Source: Pararhodobacter sp. (lineage in GTDB: Bacteria > Pseudomonadota > Alphaproteobacteria > Rhodobacterales > Rhodobacteraceae). From it: 64,000 bases of DNA. The stretch lies in contig NZ_JAUCBZ010000015.1 of the NCBI RefSeq assembly GCF_034676545.1, positions 3,007,001 to 3,071,000 on the forward strand, written 5' to 3'. Positions within the stretch are counted from its first letter, which is position 1; every line of letters begins with the position of its first letter. The translations under genes and the position numbers were made by a program. This document shows, piece by piece, positions 27,504 to 36,877 of this stretch. The notes under the pieces were generated by a model that was not told where the DNA came from, searched no databases, and worked only from the letters and a program-made list of their open reading frames with translations.

Positions 27504-28022
27504 ATGTTGCAGCAGTTCCTCACCTCGCTTGATCCTGTCATCCCGCTGGTTGGCGCGCGCTCACGGCCCACCGGCCTTGTCGCGGGCACGTTGATCCGCA
27601 CCTCGGCGGGTGAATTTCCCGTTGAGTATCTGCTGGCAGGGGATCTCATCGAGACCGCCGGGAATGGCATCGTCGAATTGCGCGGCACCTCCCTGATCGA
27701 AGCGCGCGAGGTCGATGTCGTGATGATCCCCGCCTCGGCGATGGGCGACCCGCTGGCCCGCCCGGCGCATGGTCTGGTGGTGCCGATCAACCAGCAAGTT
27801 CTGGTTCACGACTGGCGCGCGCAAGTTCTGTATGGGCAAGACGCGATGCTGACGCCGGCGTCGTCGCTGGTCGATGATGTGCAGGTGATCCGGCAGACCC
27901 GCGCCCGCCTGCGCCTGATCCGGCTGCATTTCGATGCGCCACAGGTGATCTGGGCGGACGGGCTGCAAGTTGCCAGCGCCAAGACATGCGCGCCGCAGAT
28001 CCACCCCGGATTGCTGCATTAA
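27504..28022 (+). CDS. Hint-domain-like protein lacking the catalytic residues
   Basis: The 172-residue product follows the Hint (Hedgehog/intein) layout found in many Rhodobacteraceae proteins: GLVAGTLIRTSAGEFPVEYLLAGDLIET at about residues 24-51, then VVPINQQVLVHDWRAQVLYGQDAMLTPASSLV at about 92-123. In active Hint domains the first motif begins with Cys and the second has a His in a Ser-Pro-x-His-Arg segment. Here those positions are Gly (27) and Gln (97), so autoprocessing is unlikely. I start at ATG 27504. A frame start at 27459 is possible. The stop shares TTAA with the convergent NAD(P)HX repair gene. Confidence 0.65.
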   Translation: MLQQFLTSLDPVIPLVGARSRPTGLVAGTLIRTSAGEFPVEYLLAGDLIETAGNGIVELRGTSLIEAREVDVVMIPASAMGDPLARPAHGLVVPINQQVLVHDWRAQVLYGQDAMLTPASSLVDDVQVIRQTRARLRLIRLHFDAPQVIWADGLQVASAKTCAPQIHPGLLH

Positions 28023-29584
28023 AGCCCGCGAAGCACCTGCGGAATCTGATCCGGAAGGTCCTCGGCGATCAGGCCGGGGCCAAAGCGCCGCGCGGCCTCG
28101 ACATGCAGCCAGGCACCCACGCTCGCGGCCTCGAACGACGGAACACCACGCGCCAGAAGCCCGGTGATCACCCCCGCCAGAACATCGCCCGCGCCCGCCG
28201 TGGCCAACCACGGCACCGCCCGGTCATAGGCCGCCGCGTGAACCGCGCACCGGCCCGATGGCGCGGCAATGACGGTATCGGCACCCTTCAAGAGCACCGT
28301 GCAACCGGCCCGTTTCGCGGCCGCGCGCACCGCCTCCACTTTGGAAAACGGCCCGTCTGACACGGGGACTTGCGCCAAATCCGGAAACAATCGGCGGAAC
28401 TCGCCCCCATGCGGGGTCAGCACGCAGCGGTCGTGCAGCAACGACCAGAGCGCGCCGGGGTCCTCGGCAAACACCGTCAAGGCGTCGGCATCGAGCACCA
28501 CGGCGCGGCGCACGCACGCCTGTGAACCCGTTGCGCTCAACGCCGCCGCGACCAAACCACGCGCGCGGGTCAGCCCCAGCCCCGGCCCCAGGCAGAGCGT
28601 CGCAATCCGCGCGTCGCGCAAGGTCTCGATCAGCGCCTCGGGCCCGTCGAGCCGGTGCAACATCACCGCATCCAGCCGCGCGGCATTCTCCTGCAACGCC
28701 GCGGCCGGAACACCCAGCGTCACCAACCCCGCACCGACCCGCAAAGCCGCCCGCGCCGCCAGTCGCGCCGCGCCGCCCCTGGCCACGCCCCCCGACAGGA
28801 TCAGCGCGTGGCCGTGGTCGTATTTGTGGCCGCTCGCCTTGCGCAACCAGCGCGAGACATCGTCGCCGACCAGGTCCACAATCGCCGGGTCACCGAGGTC
28901 TTTGGCGGGTCGGTCCGGCAGCCCGATATCGACCACACACACCGCGCCGCAGAGTGCCGGCCCCTCGGCCAGATAATGACCCAGTTTGGCGCGGTGAAAG
29001 CTCACCGTCAGATCGGCGCGCAAACCGCAGCCCCGATCCTGACCGGTATCCGCACAAAGCCCCGACGGAATATCCACCGCCACCACCTTCGGGGGCGCGG
29101 GGTGGTGGCGTAACCACTGGCTTGCGTCGTGCAACGCTTGGCGCAGGTCGCCGGGCAGATCGCGCGTCAGGCCGGTGCCGAACAGCGCGTCGATGATCAG
29201 ATCCGGCGACTTGTCCTGTAATGCGCCGATGATACCGCTCGACGGGTCCTTGAGTGCCGAAACCGTGCCCAATTCGGACCACCGCGCAAAGTTCGTGCTC
29301 GCGTCCGGCGGCAGGCGCGCGCCATCGCCATAAAGGAGGACCGAGACCCGCCAGCCGCGGTCGCACAACAGCCGCGCAATGACAAACCCGTCGCCGCCGT
29401 TGTTGCCCGGACCACACAAGACCACCGCGAAACCGGGGCTGGAAAGCTGTGGCCATGCCGCGCCTAGCGCGGCAACGACCCCGGCCCCGGCGCGCTCCAT
29501 CAGCGTCGCACCAAGCACGGCCCCCGACTCGATGGCCGCCGTCTCAACCGCGCGCATTTGGGCCGATGTCAGTATTTCGGTCAT
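28019..29584 (-). CDS. nnr: Bifunctional NAD(P)H-hydrate epimerase / ADP-dependent NAD(P)H-hydrate dehydratase
   Basis: The 521-residue protein repairs hydrated NAD(P)H. The N-terminal YjeF_N epimerase domain (about 1-215) has VVLCGPGNNGGDGFVIAR, DALFGTGLTRD and VAVDIPSGL. The C-terminal dehydratase domain (about 225-520) has HALILSGGVARGGAARLAARAALR, LGPGLG, VLDADAL, LTPHGGEFRRLF and TAGAGDVLAGVITGLLA, the last being the ADP/substrate glycine motif. I start at ATG 29584, where the family N-terminus MTEILTSAQMRAVE begins. Downstream of glnB's divergent promoter, it has its own transcript. Confidence 0.95.
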   Translation of the reverse strand: MTEILTSAQMRAVETAAIESGAVLGATLMERAGAGVVAALGAAWPQLSSPGFAVVLCGPGNNGGDGFVIARLLCDRGWRVSVLLYGDGARLPPDASTNFARWSELGTVSALKDPSSGIIGALQDKSPDLIIDALFGTGLTRDLPGDLRQALHDASQWLRHHPAPPKVVAVDIPSGLCADTGQDRGCGLRADLTVSFHRAKLGHYLAEGPALCGAVCVVDIGLPDRPAKDLGDPAIVDLVGDDVSRWLRKASGHKYDHGHALILSGGVARGGAARLAARAALRVGAGLVTLGVPAAALQENAARLDAVMLHRLDGPEALIETLRDARIATLCLGPGLGLTRARGLVAAALSATGSQACVRRAVVLDADALTVFAEDPGALWSLLHDRCVLTPHGGEFRRLFPDLAQVPVSDGPFSKVEAVRAAAKRAGCTVLLKGADTVIAAPSGRCAVHAAAYDRAVPWLATAGAGDVLAGVITGLLARGVPSFEAASVGAWLHVEAARRFGPGLIAEDLPDQIPQVLRGL

Positions 29585-29630
29585 TTCACAGCTCTCTGCC
29601 TTCAATTTTCGCACGTTTTGCAGGCGTTTT

Positions 29631-29645
29631 GCCCAAAAATTAGGC
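29631..29645. promoter_or_regulatory. GCC-N9-GGC inverted repeat upstream of glnB (possible NtrC site)
   Basis: GCC (29631-29633), nine AT-rich bases and GGC (29643-29645) lie 131 bp before the glnB start, inside a partly symmetric TTTTGCC...GGCACAAA. I recall Rhodobacter NtrC sites described as CGCC-N9-GGC. A weaker partner (GCC, nine bases, CGC) lies at 29598-29612. The short motif could occur by chance. Confidence 0.35.
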
Positions 29646-29775
29646 ACAAACACAGTTTTCTGGCGGAGAAACCCGGAACCCCCCGCCATCGCCGAGGCTA
29701 ATTGATTGTCGCTGCGGTGTGAACGTGATCTTTGGGCAGCAATCCGGAAACAAGCCCAGCGGCGGAGGTCAGCGC

Positions 29776-30114
29776 ATGAAGAAAATCGAAGCCATCATCA
29801 AGCCGTTCAAGCTCGACGAGGTCAAGGAAGCCCTTCAGGACATTGGAATCCAGGGACTTTCGGTCATCGAGGTCAAGGGGTTCGGTCGCCAGAAAGGCCA
29901 TACGGAATTGTATCGCGGTGCGGAATATGTTGTCGACTTTCTGCCCAAGGTCAAAATCGAGGTGGTCTTGAACGACGACATGGTTGATCCCGCGATCGAA
30001 GCCATCATCGCCGCCGCGCGCACCGACAAGATCGGCGACGGCAAGATTTTTGTCTCACCGGTCGAACAGGTTATCCGCATTCGAACAGGGGAAACCGGCG
30101 AAGACGCCGTTTGA
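29776..30114 (+). CDS. glnB: Nitrogen regulatory protein P-II
   Basis: PII senses 2-oxoglutarate, ATP/ADP and, via uridylylation, glutamine. The 112-residue product begins MKKIEAIIKPFKLDEVKEAL, has Tyr51 in the T-loop ELYRGAEYVVDFLPK as the uridylylation site, and the VSPVEQVIRIRTGE ending. GGAGG precedes ATG 29776. It is followed after 38 bp by glnA, the usual alphaproteobacterial operon, so PII is made with the enzyme it controls. Confidence 0.96.
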   Translation: MKKIEAIIKPFKLDEVKEALQDIGIQGLSVIEVKGFGRQKGHTELYRGAEYVVDFLPKVKIEVVLNDDMVDPAIEAIIAAARTDKIGDGKIFVSPVEQVIRIRTGETGEDAV

Positions 30115-30152
30115 TCCACCACGCCACGACATCAGAAATTCAGGGGACATCC

Positions 30153-31559
30153 ATGAGCGTTGAATCGGTTCTCAACACCATCCAGGAAGAAGGCGTCGAG
30201 TACGTCGACATCCGTTTTACCGACCCAAAAGGCAAATTGCAGCACGTCACGATGGCTGTCGATCTGGTCGACGAGGATTTCCTCGAAGAAGGCCTGATGT
30301 TTGACGGCTCGTCGATTGCCGGCTGGAAATCCATTGACCAGTCCGACATGAAACTCATGCCCGATCTGGACAGCGCCTATCTCGACCCGTTCTATGCCGA
30401 AAAGACCCTCTGTCTGCATTGCAACGTCGTCGAGCCGGACACCGGCGAGGCCTATTCGCGCGACCCGCGCAGCACCGCGCTCAAGGCCGAGGCCTATCTC
30501 AAGGCATCGGGCATCGGCGACACGTCGTATTTCGGCCCCGAGGCGGAATTCTTCATGTTCGACGACGTGCGCTATTCGGTCACGCCGCAAAAGGTCAGCT
30601 ATTCGATCGACGCGGAATCCGCGGCCTGGAACACCGACACCCACTTCGACGGCGGCAATCAGGCGCATCGCGCCGGGTTCAAGGGGGCCTATTTCCCGGT
30701 CAACCCGATTGACGACGGGCAGGACATCCGTTCGGAAATGCTGTCGACGATGAAGGCGATCGGCATGCGGATCGACAAGCACCACCACGAGGTGGCGACC
30801 TGTCAGCACGAGTTGGGTCTGGTGTTCGGTGGTCTGACCGAGCAAGCCGACAACATCCAGAAATACAAATACATCATCCACAACGTGGCCCACGCCTATG
30901 GCAAGACCGTGACCTTCATGCCCAAGCCGATGGCGGGCGACAACGGGTCGGGGATGCATGTGAACATGTCGATCTGGAAAGACGGCAAGCCGTTGTTTGC
31001 GGGCGATAAATATGCGGACCTCAGCCAGGAGGCGCTGTATTTCATCGGCGGCATCCTGAAGCATGCGAAGGGCTTGAACGCCATCACCAACCCCTCGACC
31101 AACAGCTACAAGCGGCTGATCCCCGGGTTCGAGGCCCCCGTGCTGCGCGCCTATTCGGCCCGCAACCGCTCGGGCGCGGTGCGCATCCCATGGACCAAAT
31201 CACCCAAAGCCAAGCGCGTCGAGGCCCGCTTCCCCGACCCCGCCGCAAACCCCTATCTGGCCTTTGCCGCGCTGTTGATGGCCGGGCTTGACGGGATCAA
31301 GAACAAGATCGATCCGGGCCCCGCGTCGGACAAGGACCTGTATGATCTGCCGCCCGAGGAACTGGCCGCGATCCCGACCGTCTGCGGCTCGCTGCGTGAA
31401 GCCCTTGAAGAGCTTGAGAAAGATCACGAATTCCTGTTGGCGGGTGACGTGTTCACCAAGGATCAGTTGGACGGCTACATCGCGCTGAAATGGGAAGAGG
31501 TTTACGCCTACGAGCACACGCCGCACCCGATCGAATACAAGATGTATTACAGCTGCTGA
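30153..31559 (+). CDS. glnA: Glutamine synthetase, type I
   Basis: GlnA makes glutamine from glutamate, ammonia and ATP. The 468-residue length is type I. FDGSSIAGW (about residues 52-60) is in the N-terminal domain, FGPEAEFFMFD and KPMAGDNGSGMHVNMS form the catalytic site, and NRSGAVRIP lies near 344. KDLYDLPPEE near residue 397 holds the adenylylation Tyr, so activity is probably set by GlnE under PII control. AGGGGA precedes ATG 30153. A strong terminator follows at 31594. Confidence 0.97.
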   Translation: MSVESVLNTIQEEGVEYVDIRFTDPKGKLQHVTMAVDLVDEDFLEEGLMFDGSSIAGWKSIDQSDMKLMPDLDSAYLDPFYAEKTLCLHCNVVEPDTGEAYSRDPRSTALKAEAYLKASGIGDTSYFGPEAEFFMFDDVRYSVTPQKVSYSIDAESAAWNTDTHFDGGNQAHRAGFKGAYFPVNPIDDGQDIRSEMLSTMKAIGMRIDKHHHEVATCQHELGLVFGGLTEQADNIQKYKYIIHNVAHAYGKTVTFMPKPMAGDNGSGMHVNMSIWKDGKPLFAGDKYADLSQEALYFIGGILKHAKGLNAITNPSTNSYKRLIPGFEAPVLRAYSARNRSGAVRIPWTKSPKAKRVEARFPDPAANPYLAFAALLMAGLDGIKNKIDPGPASDKDLYDLPPEELAAIPTVCGSLREALEELEKDHEFLLAGDVFTKDQLDGYIALKWEEVYAYEHTPHPIEYKMYYSC

Positions 31560-31593
31560 TCCGGCCCGCGTTTGACGTGATCACAACTTGATT

Positions 31594-31619
31594 GGGGCGC
31601 CTTCCACGGCGCCCCTTTT
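31594..31619 (+). terminator. Rho-independent terminator of glnB-glnA
   Basis: An 8-bp perfect GC stem (31594-31601 with 31608-31615), six-base loop TTCCAC and a TTTT tail lie 35 bp after the glnA stop. Confidence 0.9.
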
Positions 31620-31698
31620 GCGCTATACCAAGGGAAGATGTGCAGGCCGCACGCGGCTTCAGGCCCCGGTGATCTGGGCGAGATGACAGGACCAACGC

Positions 31699-32109
31699 AT
31701 GAGCAAATATCACCCTCTCGATGTGCGCCATCCCTCGAACCGTGACCGCGACCGCAACAGCTATTTGCTGGCACCGGCTGACCACTCGACCTATGCGCTG
31801 CGCGCGGTCGAGAAACCCGCACAAGCGCCGTCGCGGCGCGGCGCTGATTATCGCAAAAACATCCCCGCGGACCCGGTCGTCGAAACGCCGATAACCGTCC
31901 CGGTCGCGCGCGCGGCCCCGCACAACGCGGTGGGCGATCCCTGGGGCAGCCCCAACAGCCCGGTCCTGCCCACCACTGGCGCGCGCCGCAATTGGCTCCC
32001 GCGTCTGCTGATCTTCGGTGCCATCGCCTTCGTGATCTTGAAGAACTTCGATCTGATGGATGATGTCAGCCGATTTGTGACCGACCTTCTCTATGAACTG
32101 GGGCTCTGA
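31699..32109 (+). CDS. Conserved hypothetical protein with one C-terminal membrane segment
   Basis: The 136-residue product has a charged, Pro/Arg-rich N-terminal two thirds without clear fold (residues 1-95). A single hydrophobic helix (about 102-115, LLIFGAIAFVILKNF) and a short acidic end follow. AGGA lies eight bases before ATG 31699. A cytosolic, probably disordered region with a tail anchor is the best description. I do not recognise a family. It stands alone 79 bp after the glnA terminator. Confidence 0.6.
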   Translation: MSKYHPLDVRHPSNRDRDRNSYLLAPADHSTYALRAVEKPAQAPSRRGADYRKNIPADPVVETPITVPVARAAPHNAVGDPWGSPNSPVLPTTGARRNWLPRLLIFGAIAFVILKNFDLMDDVSRFVTDLLYELGL

Positions 32110-32233
32110 GGGCGCGGTGCGGCAACTGACCCAAACTCGACTAAAACCTTAGGCACAATCCACAAGCCTTGCGTCCGTTCTGGCGTTATCCTTGTCCCGT
32201 CGCGCGTCATTGAGTGCAGGCAGGAAGGTCACT

Positions 32234-33082
32234 ATGCGCAGAATACAAGGCGTTGTCGGGGCAACCTTGCTCTATGGGTCCAACGACCCAACACCGGATC
32301 TTTTGCCGGTGATGCAATTCCTTGTCGATGATTTGCGGGCCGAAGGGCAGAAAATCGCCAGTTTGCGGCTTGGATCACGTTCGCTGCGTCTGCGCACCGC
32401 CGGTTTTGACATTGCGCTGACCCAGGCCTCGGGCCCCATGCCATCAGAGGCCACGACCTGCGTGCGCAGGCTATCGTCAGACACACCGGACGTGGCGCGT
32501 GCGCGCATGGTCAGGAACCTGCGCGAGCACCGTCATGCGATGGGTTTCATCCTGCGCCAACGTCGTGCCACAGCCGATGGCGCGCCACCCTTGGCGCAGA
32601 CCCTGTCCGACCTGGGCCGCCGCTGCCTGTTGCCGGTGTTCGAGGCGGCGCAACCCTGTCTGGTGATCTGGCAGCCGGGTGGGCTGCTGTTCTCAACGGC
32701 GGAATTTCTATCCCTGAAGGATGACGCGTTGCTGTCCCTCCCCGAGCGCGAAAATCTGACCGTGATCCAGGCCGGACCACGACGTCAAACACCGCGCCCG
32801 ATCACCTTGGTCCGCCCGGCGCGCCCCGCCACCGAAACCCGCGCCGAGCGTGCAACCGGTCAAAGCGCCGGGCGCCTGTTTGGCACACCGCAACCGGATC
32901 GGCCCCGCGTCTTGCCGCGGCTCGACGTGCATGAGACGCGCCTCAGCGCGGCGTTTCGCCAGACCGCCAGCCGCCCCTCGGAAAGCGTGACGCCTCTGGG
33001 ACCGCGCATCCGACGGGTTGTCGCCGCAGCGCTTTGGGGCCTGTTACTGCCGCAACTTCTGAGCGGTTGGCTGCCAATCTGA
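32234..33082 (+). CDS. Hypothetical protein with a C-terminal hydrophobic tail
   Basis: A 282-residue product starting at ATG 32234 after AGGAAGG. The first 185 residues look like a compact alpha/beta domain (VVGATLLYGSN..., PCLVIWQPGGLLFST), then a basic Pro/Arg-rich linker (about 190-255). The last 25 residues (RVVAAALWGLLLPQLLSGWLPI) are hydrophobic and may sit in the membrane. I recognise no motif or family. It is convergent with the RND pump gene. Confidence 0.55.
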   Translation: MRRIQGVVGATLLYGSNDPTPDLLPVMQFLVDDLRAEGQKIASLRLGSRSLRLRTAGFDIALTQASGPMPSEATTCVRRLSSDTPDVARARMVRNLREHRHAMGFILRQRRATADGAPPLAQTLSDLGRRCLLPVFEAAQPCLVIWQPGGLLFSTAEFLSLKDDALLSLPERENLTVIQAGPRRQTPRPITLVRPARPATETRAERATGQSAGRLFGTPQPDRPRVLPRLDVHETRLSAAFRQTASRPSESVTPLGPRIRRVVAAALWGLLLPQLLSGWLPI

Positions 33083-33145
33083 CCCGGTGCGCCCATCGCC
33101 GAAAACCCGGCGTTTCCACCGCCCCCACCGCCCGTCGCCCGAAAC

Positions 33146-36100
33146 TTATTCAGCGGCGTGCAGAGGGTGCTTTCCCTGTTTTGGACGCGCCTCGGTCGTC
33201 GTCTCGGCGGTCTCGGAAACCGGTGCCGCCGGGTCCGCGAGGGGATCCCAGATGATTTCGGCATGGCGGACTTTGCTGGTGCGACGCAAGAGCAAGCGGT
33301 CATCGCGCGCCGGCCCCTTTGCCAGCGCCCGTACCCGCGGCGCGATGCCGTGAAAGAAGGCCTCGGTCCAGATCCGGGCCGCCAGCAGCGCCGGTGTCAG
33401 GATCAGCGTGAGGATCGTCGAAATCCCCAGGCCGAACACCACCGCCGTCGCCAGGGGTTTCCACCACATCGACGTCGGGCTGTCGATCGTATACCCGCCA
33501 TTCACAAAGTCGATCGAGATGCCCAGCATCATCGGCGCCAGGCCCGCCATCGTGGTGATGGTGGTCAGCAGAACCGGGCGGATGCGCTGCTCGGCGGTGC
33601 GGATGATCGCCTCGAGTCGAGGCATGTAGCGGATGAATTCCTGATAGGTGTCGATCAACACGATGTTGTTGTTCACCACGATCCCGGCCAAGGCCACGAC
33701 CCCGGTGCCTGTCATGATCACCGAAAACGGCTGCGCCATGATCAACATGCCGATCAGAACCCCGGCGGTCGACAGAACCACCGCGACCAGCACCAGAACC
33801 GAGTTGTAAAAGCTGTTGAATTGCGCCAGCAGGATGATGAACATCAGGCCCATCGCCGCCGCAAAGGCCCCGGCAAGGAAATTCTGCGACTCCTGTTGAT
33901 CCTGCTGTTCGCCGGTCCACTCCCACGAGACCCCGGCGGGCAACGGCGCATCGGTTTCCAGCCATGTGGTCAGCGCCGCGATGCGTTCCGAGGCGGTGAC
34001 CGGCACCAGATGCAGACCGTCCTCGATCAGCGCCTGACGGGCCTGCGCGGCGGCAGTGGCCGCCTCCGACCCGGCCGCATGGGCGCGGGGGTCGACCTCG
34101 GATCGGGGCACCAGACGGACCGGCGCGTTGTCGGCATCCAGCACGCTTACCATCTCAGGGGCGACACCCGCCTTGACATCGAAAAAGCGCTGCTCACCGT
34201 AACGGTCGATGATGCCACGCAGGGCGACGGGTTCGCGGCTGACAAAATTCGACAACGGCACCAGGCCCCGGGCGGTTTGCACGCGCAGCGTGTCCAGGGT
34301 CGCCAGCAAGCGATCCTCCTCGGGCAGGCGCACGCGGATTTCGATTTCCTCATCAGAGGTCTCAACGCGCATGGTATCCAGCATCAAGCCGCGGGTGATC
34401 AACTGGACCATGCCGCCAACCGTGACCACATCGGCCCCGAAACGCCCCGCCGCCGCGGTATCGACCCGGATTTCCCAATCAATACCCGGCAGTGGTCGCG
34501 AATCCTCGAGGTCCACCATCCCGCCGACCTCTTGCATCCGGGCACGGACCAGATCGACCGCCTCGCCCAGCTCGGCGAAATCATCCCCTGTCAGACGCAA
34601 ATGGATTGGCTTGGAGCCCGCCGGACCGCCCGACATGATCATGTATTCAGTAATGATCCCCGGCAGTTGCTGAAATTGAGCCTCCATCCGATCCAGAACG
34701 ACCTGGCCGCGCAAATTCGGATCATCGCCGCGATCATCCCAATTGACCAATTCGAACTGGATTTGGCCGATGGCATCCCGTGGGGCCTGCCCGCCGCCGG
34801 TGTTCGAGTTCAACCCGCCGGACCCGCCAAACGCAAAGCTTGCGGCCACACCCGGTTCATCCAGCACGATCTGTTCTACCTGCTGCAACAGAGCGTCTTT
34901 TTCCGCCAAGGACAGGTTGCCACGCGCGCGCACATACACGATGCCCTGCTCTGGTTCGGTGGCGACGAAGAAATCGACGCCGTAGTTATTCTCGCCAAAA
35001 TAGATGAAGACCTGGTAAACCGAAATCACGATTGCCGCGATGGAGACAAACGGCATCACCGGATTGGCGACGATCAGCCGGGTGAAATGCCCAAACAGCG
35101 TGCGCCGCTCGCCCGCCTTGATCGCTTTTGGTTTGGCACGCGGCTTGAGTGCGTTCAGCGTGATCGACATGCCCATTGCGCCCAGGAACATGAGCACCGC
35201 CCCCGGCACCAGACGCAGCGGTGAGCCCACCGGCACGGCCTCGGCCAGCGATGGGTCCTGGGCAAAAATCAGACCCGGATTCAGCATGATCAACCCGCCC
35301 CCCGCCAGCATCGCCAGCGCCAACAGCATGAAGGGCACCCGCAGCAGCCACGGCAGACGGCGCAGCAGACCTGCGATCTGGTTCAGCCGGCGGGCAATAC
35401 GCCCGGTCACACCGCCCATGACGGGCAGAAAGATCAGCGCGACAATCAGCGACGAGGCCAGCACGAAAATCAGCGTCACCGGCAACATGCCCATGAACTC
35501 GCCCGCCACGCCCGGCCAGAACAGCATCGGCAAGAAGGCGCAGAGCGTCGTCGCGGTCGAGGCCACCACCGGCCAGAACATGCGCTTTGCCGCCGAGACA
35601 TAGGCCTTCATCGGCCCCTCGCCCTCGTCGATGCGTTTGTCGGCGTATTCTGCGACGACCACCGCACCATCGACCAGCATCCCCACCGCCAGGATCAATC
35701 CGAACATGACGATATTCGAGATCGTCACCCCCATGATCCCCAACAGGATGAAGCTGAGCAGGAAGGACGACGGAATCGAGAACCCGACAAGCAGCGCCGA
35801 GCGTGTGCCAAGACTGGCGAGCACCACGATCATCACCAGCGCAATCGCCGTCAGCACCGATCCTTCGAGCTGGCTGATCATTGAGCTGACCTGATACGAG
35901 CGATCCAGCGCCGGGGTCACGGTGATCGAGTCGCGCAGCTCTTGCGGCCAGCCGGCCACCGTCGCGTCAATCGCGGCACGCACCTGGTCAACCGTGCCGA
36001 TCAGGTTGAACCCCTTGCGCTTGACCACTTGCAGGGCCAGCGTCGTATGCCCCTCGAACCGAGCGGTGCCGACGCGGTCCTGAAAGGTCATGTGGATCGT

Positions 36101-36873
36101 CGCCAGATCGCCCAGCGTCACCACGGAATCGCCATTCACCTTGATCGGCAGCGCGTAGATGTCTTGCGGACCCTCGAAACTGCCGGGCAGCGACAAGGAG
36201 AACCGCCCGCTCTCGGTTTCGATATCTCCGGCTGCGACCAGTTGGTTGTTGTTGGTCACCGCCTGCAACAATTCCCCGGCGAGACGTTATAGGCCTCCAG
36301 CCGCAGCGGGTCGATGATCACCTCGACCATTTCGTCGCGCGTCCCCGCGACATCCGCCGAGAGCACGGCGTCAATGCCTTCGATCGCGGTTTCCAGATCA
36401 CGCGCAGCGCGCAGCAGGGTGCGTTCCGGCACGTCGCCCGACACCGCGATGATCACGATCGGGAATTCGGAAAAGTTGAATTCGTTGATCGAATAACTAT
36501 CCGCCCCTTCGGGGAAATTGTTGGCGGCGCGTCCCATGCGGTCGCGCACATCGGCGATGACGGCGGTCTTGTCCCAATCGAATTCAAATTGTAGCACGAC
36601 GCTGGCGTAGCCTTGCCGCGCGGTGCCGGTCATGTCGGTCAAGCCATCGAGCCCGGCCAGTTCCTGTTCCATCGGGCGCACCAGCAGGGTTTCGGCATCG
36701 GTGGCCGAGATCCCGCCGAACGGCACCGAGATGAACAGCGCGGGCACTTCGATATCCGGCTCACCCTCTTTGGGCAGGCTGGTATAGGCCAGCACCCCGG
36801 CGGCGAGGGTCAGGAAAATGAACGCCAGAACCATGCGCGCGCGATGGGCAGCCCAGTCGATTATGCCCAGCAT
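33146..36873 (-). CDS. RND efflux permease (AcrB/HAE family), frame broken once
   Basis: This inner-membrane, proton-driven pump works with the adaptor encoded just upstream. The N-terminal frame (ATG 36873) reads ARMVLAFIFLTLAAGVLAY, LPKEGEPDIEVPALFISV and ends at LEAYNVSPG. The frame then shifts at CCCC 36274-36277 (GGGG on the coding strand) and continues LQAVTNNNQLVAAGDIETE to the end at 33146. One added G gives about 1242 residues. Twelve membrane segments in two sets (near residues 15, 340-540 and 900-1180) and GMLVDGAVVVAEYADKRI in the first set fit the family. Substrate is not predictable. Either a sequencing error or an inactivated pump. Confidence 0.85.
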
Positions 36874-36877
36874 ACGA

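Noticed and set aside
33158..35224. A 688-codon plus-strand frame opposite the RND permease
   Set aside because: It is a shadow of the permease; Arg/His/Gln-rich with no motif.
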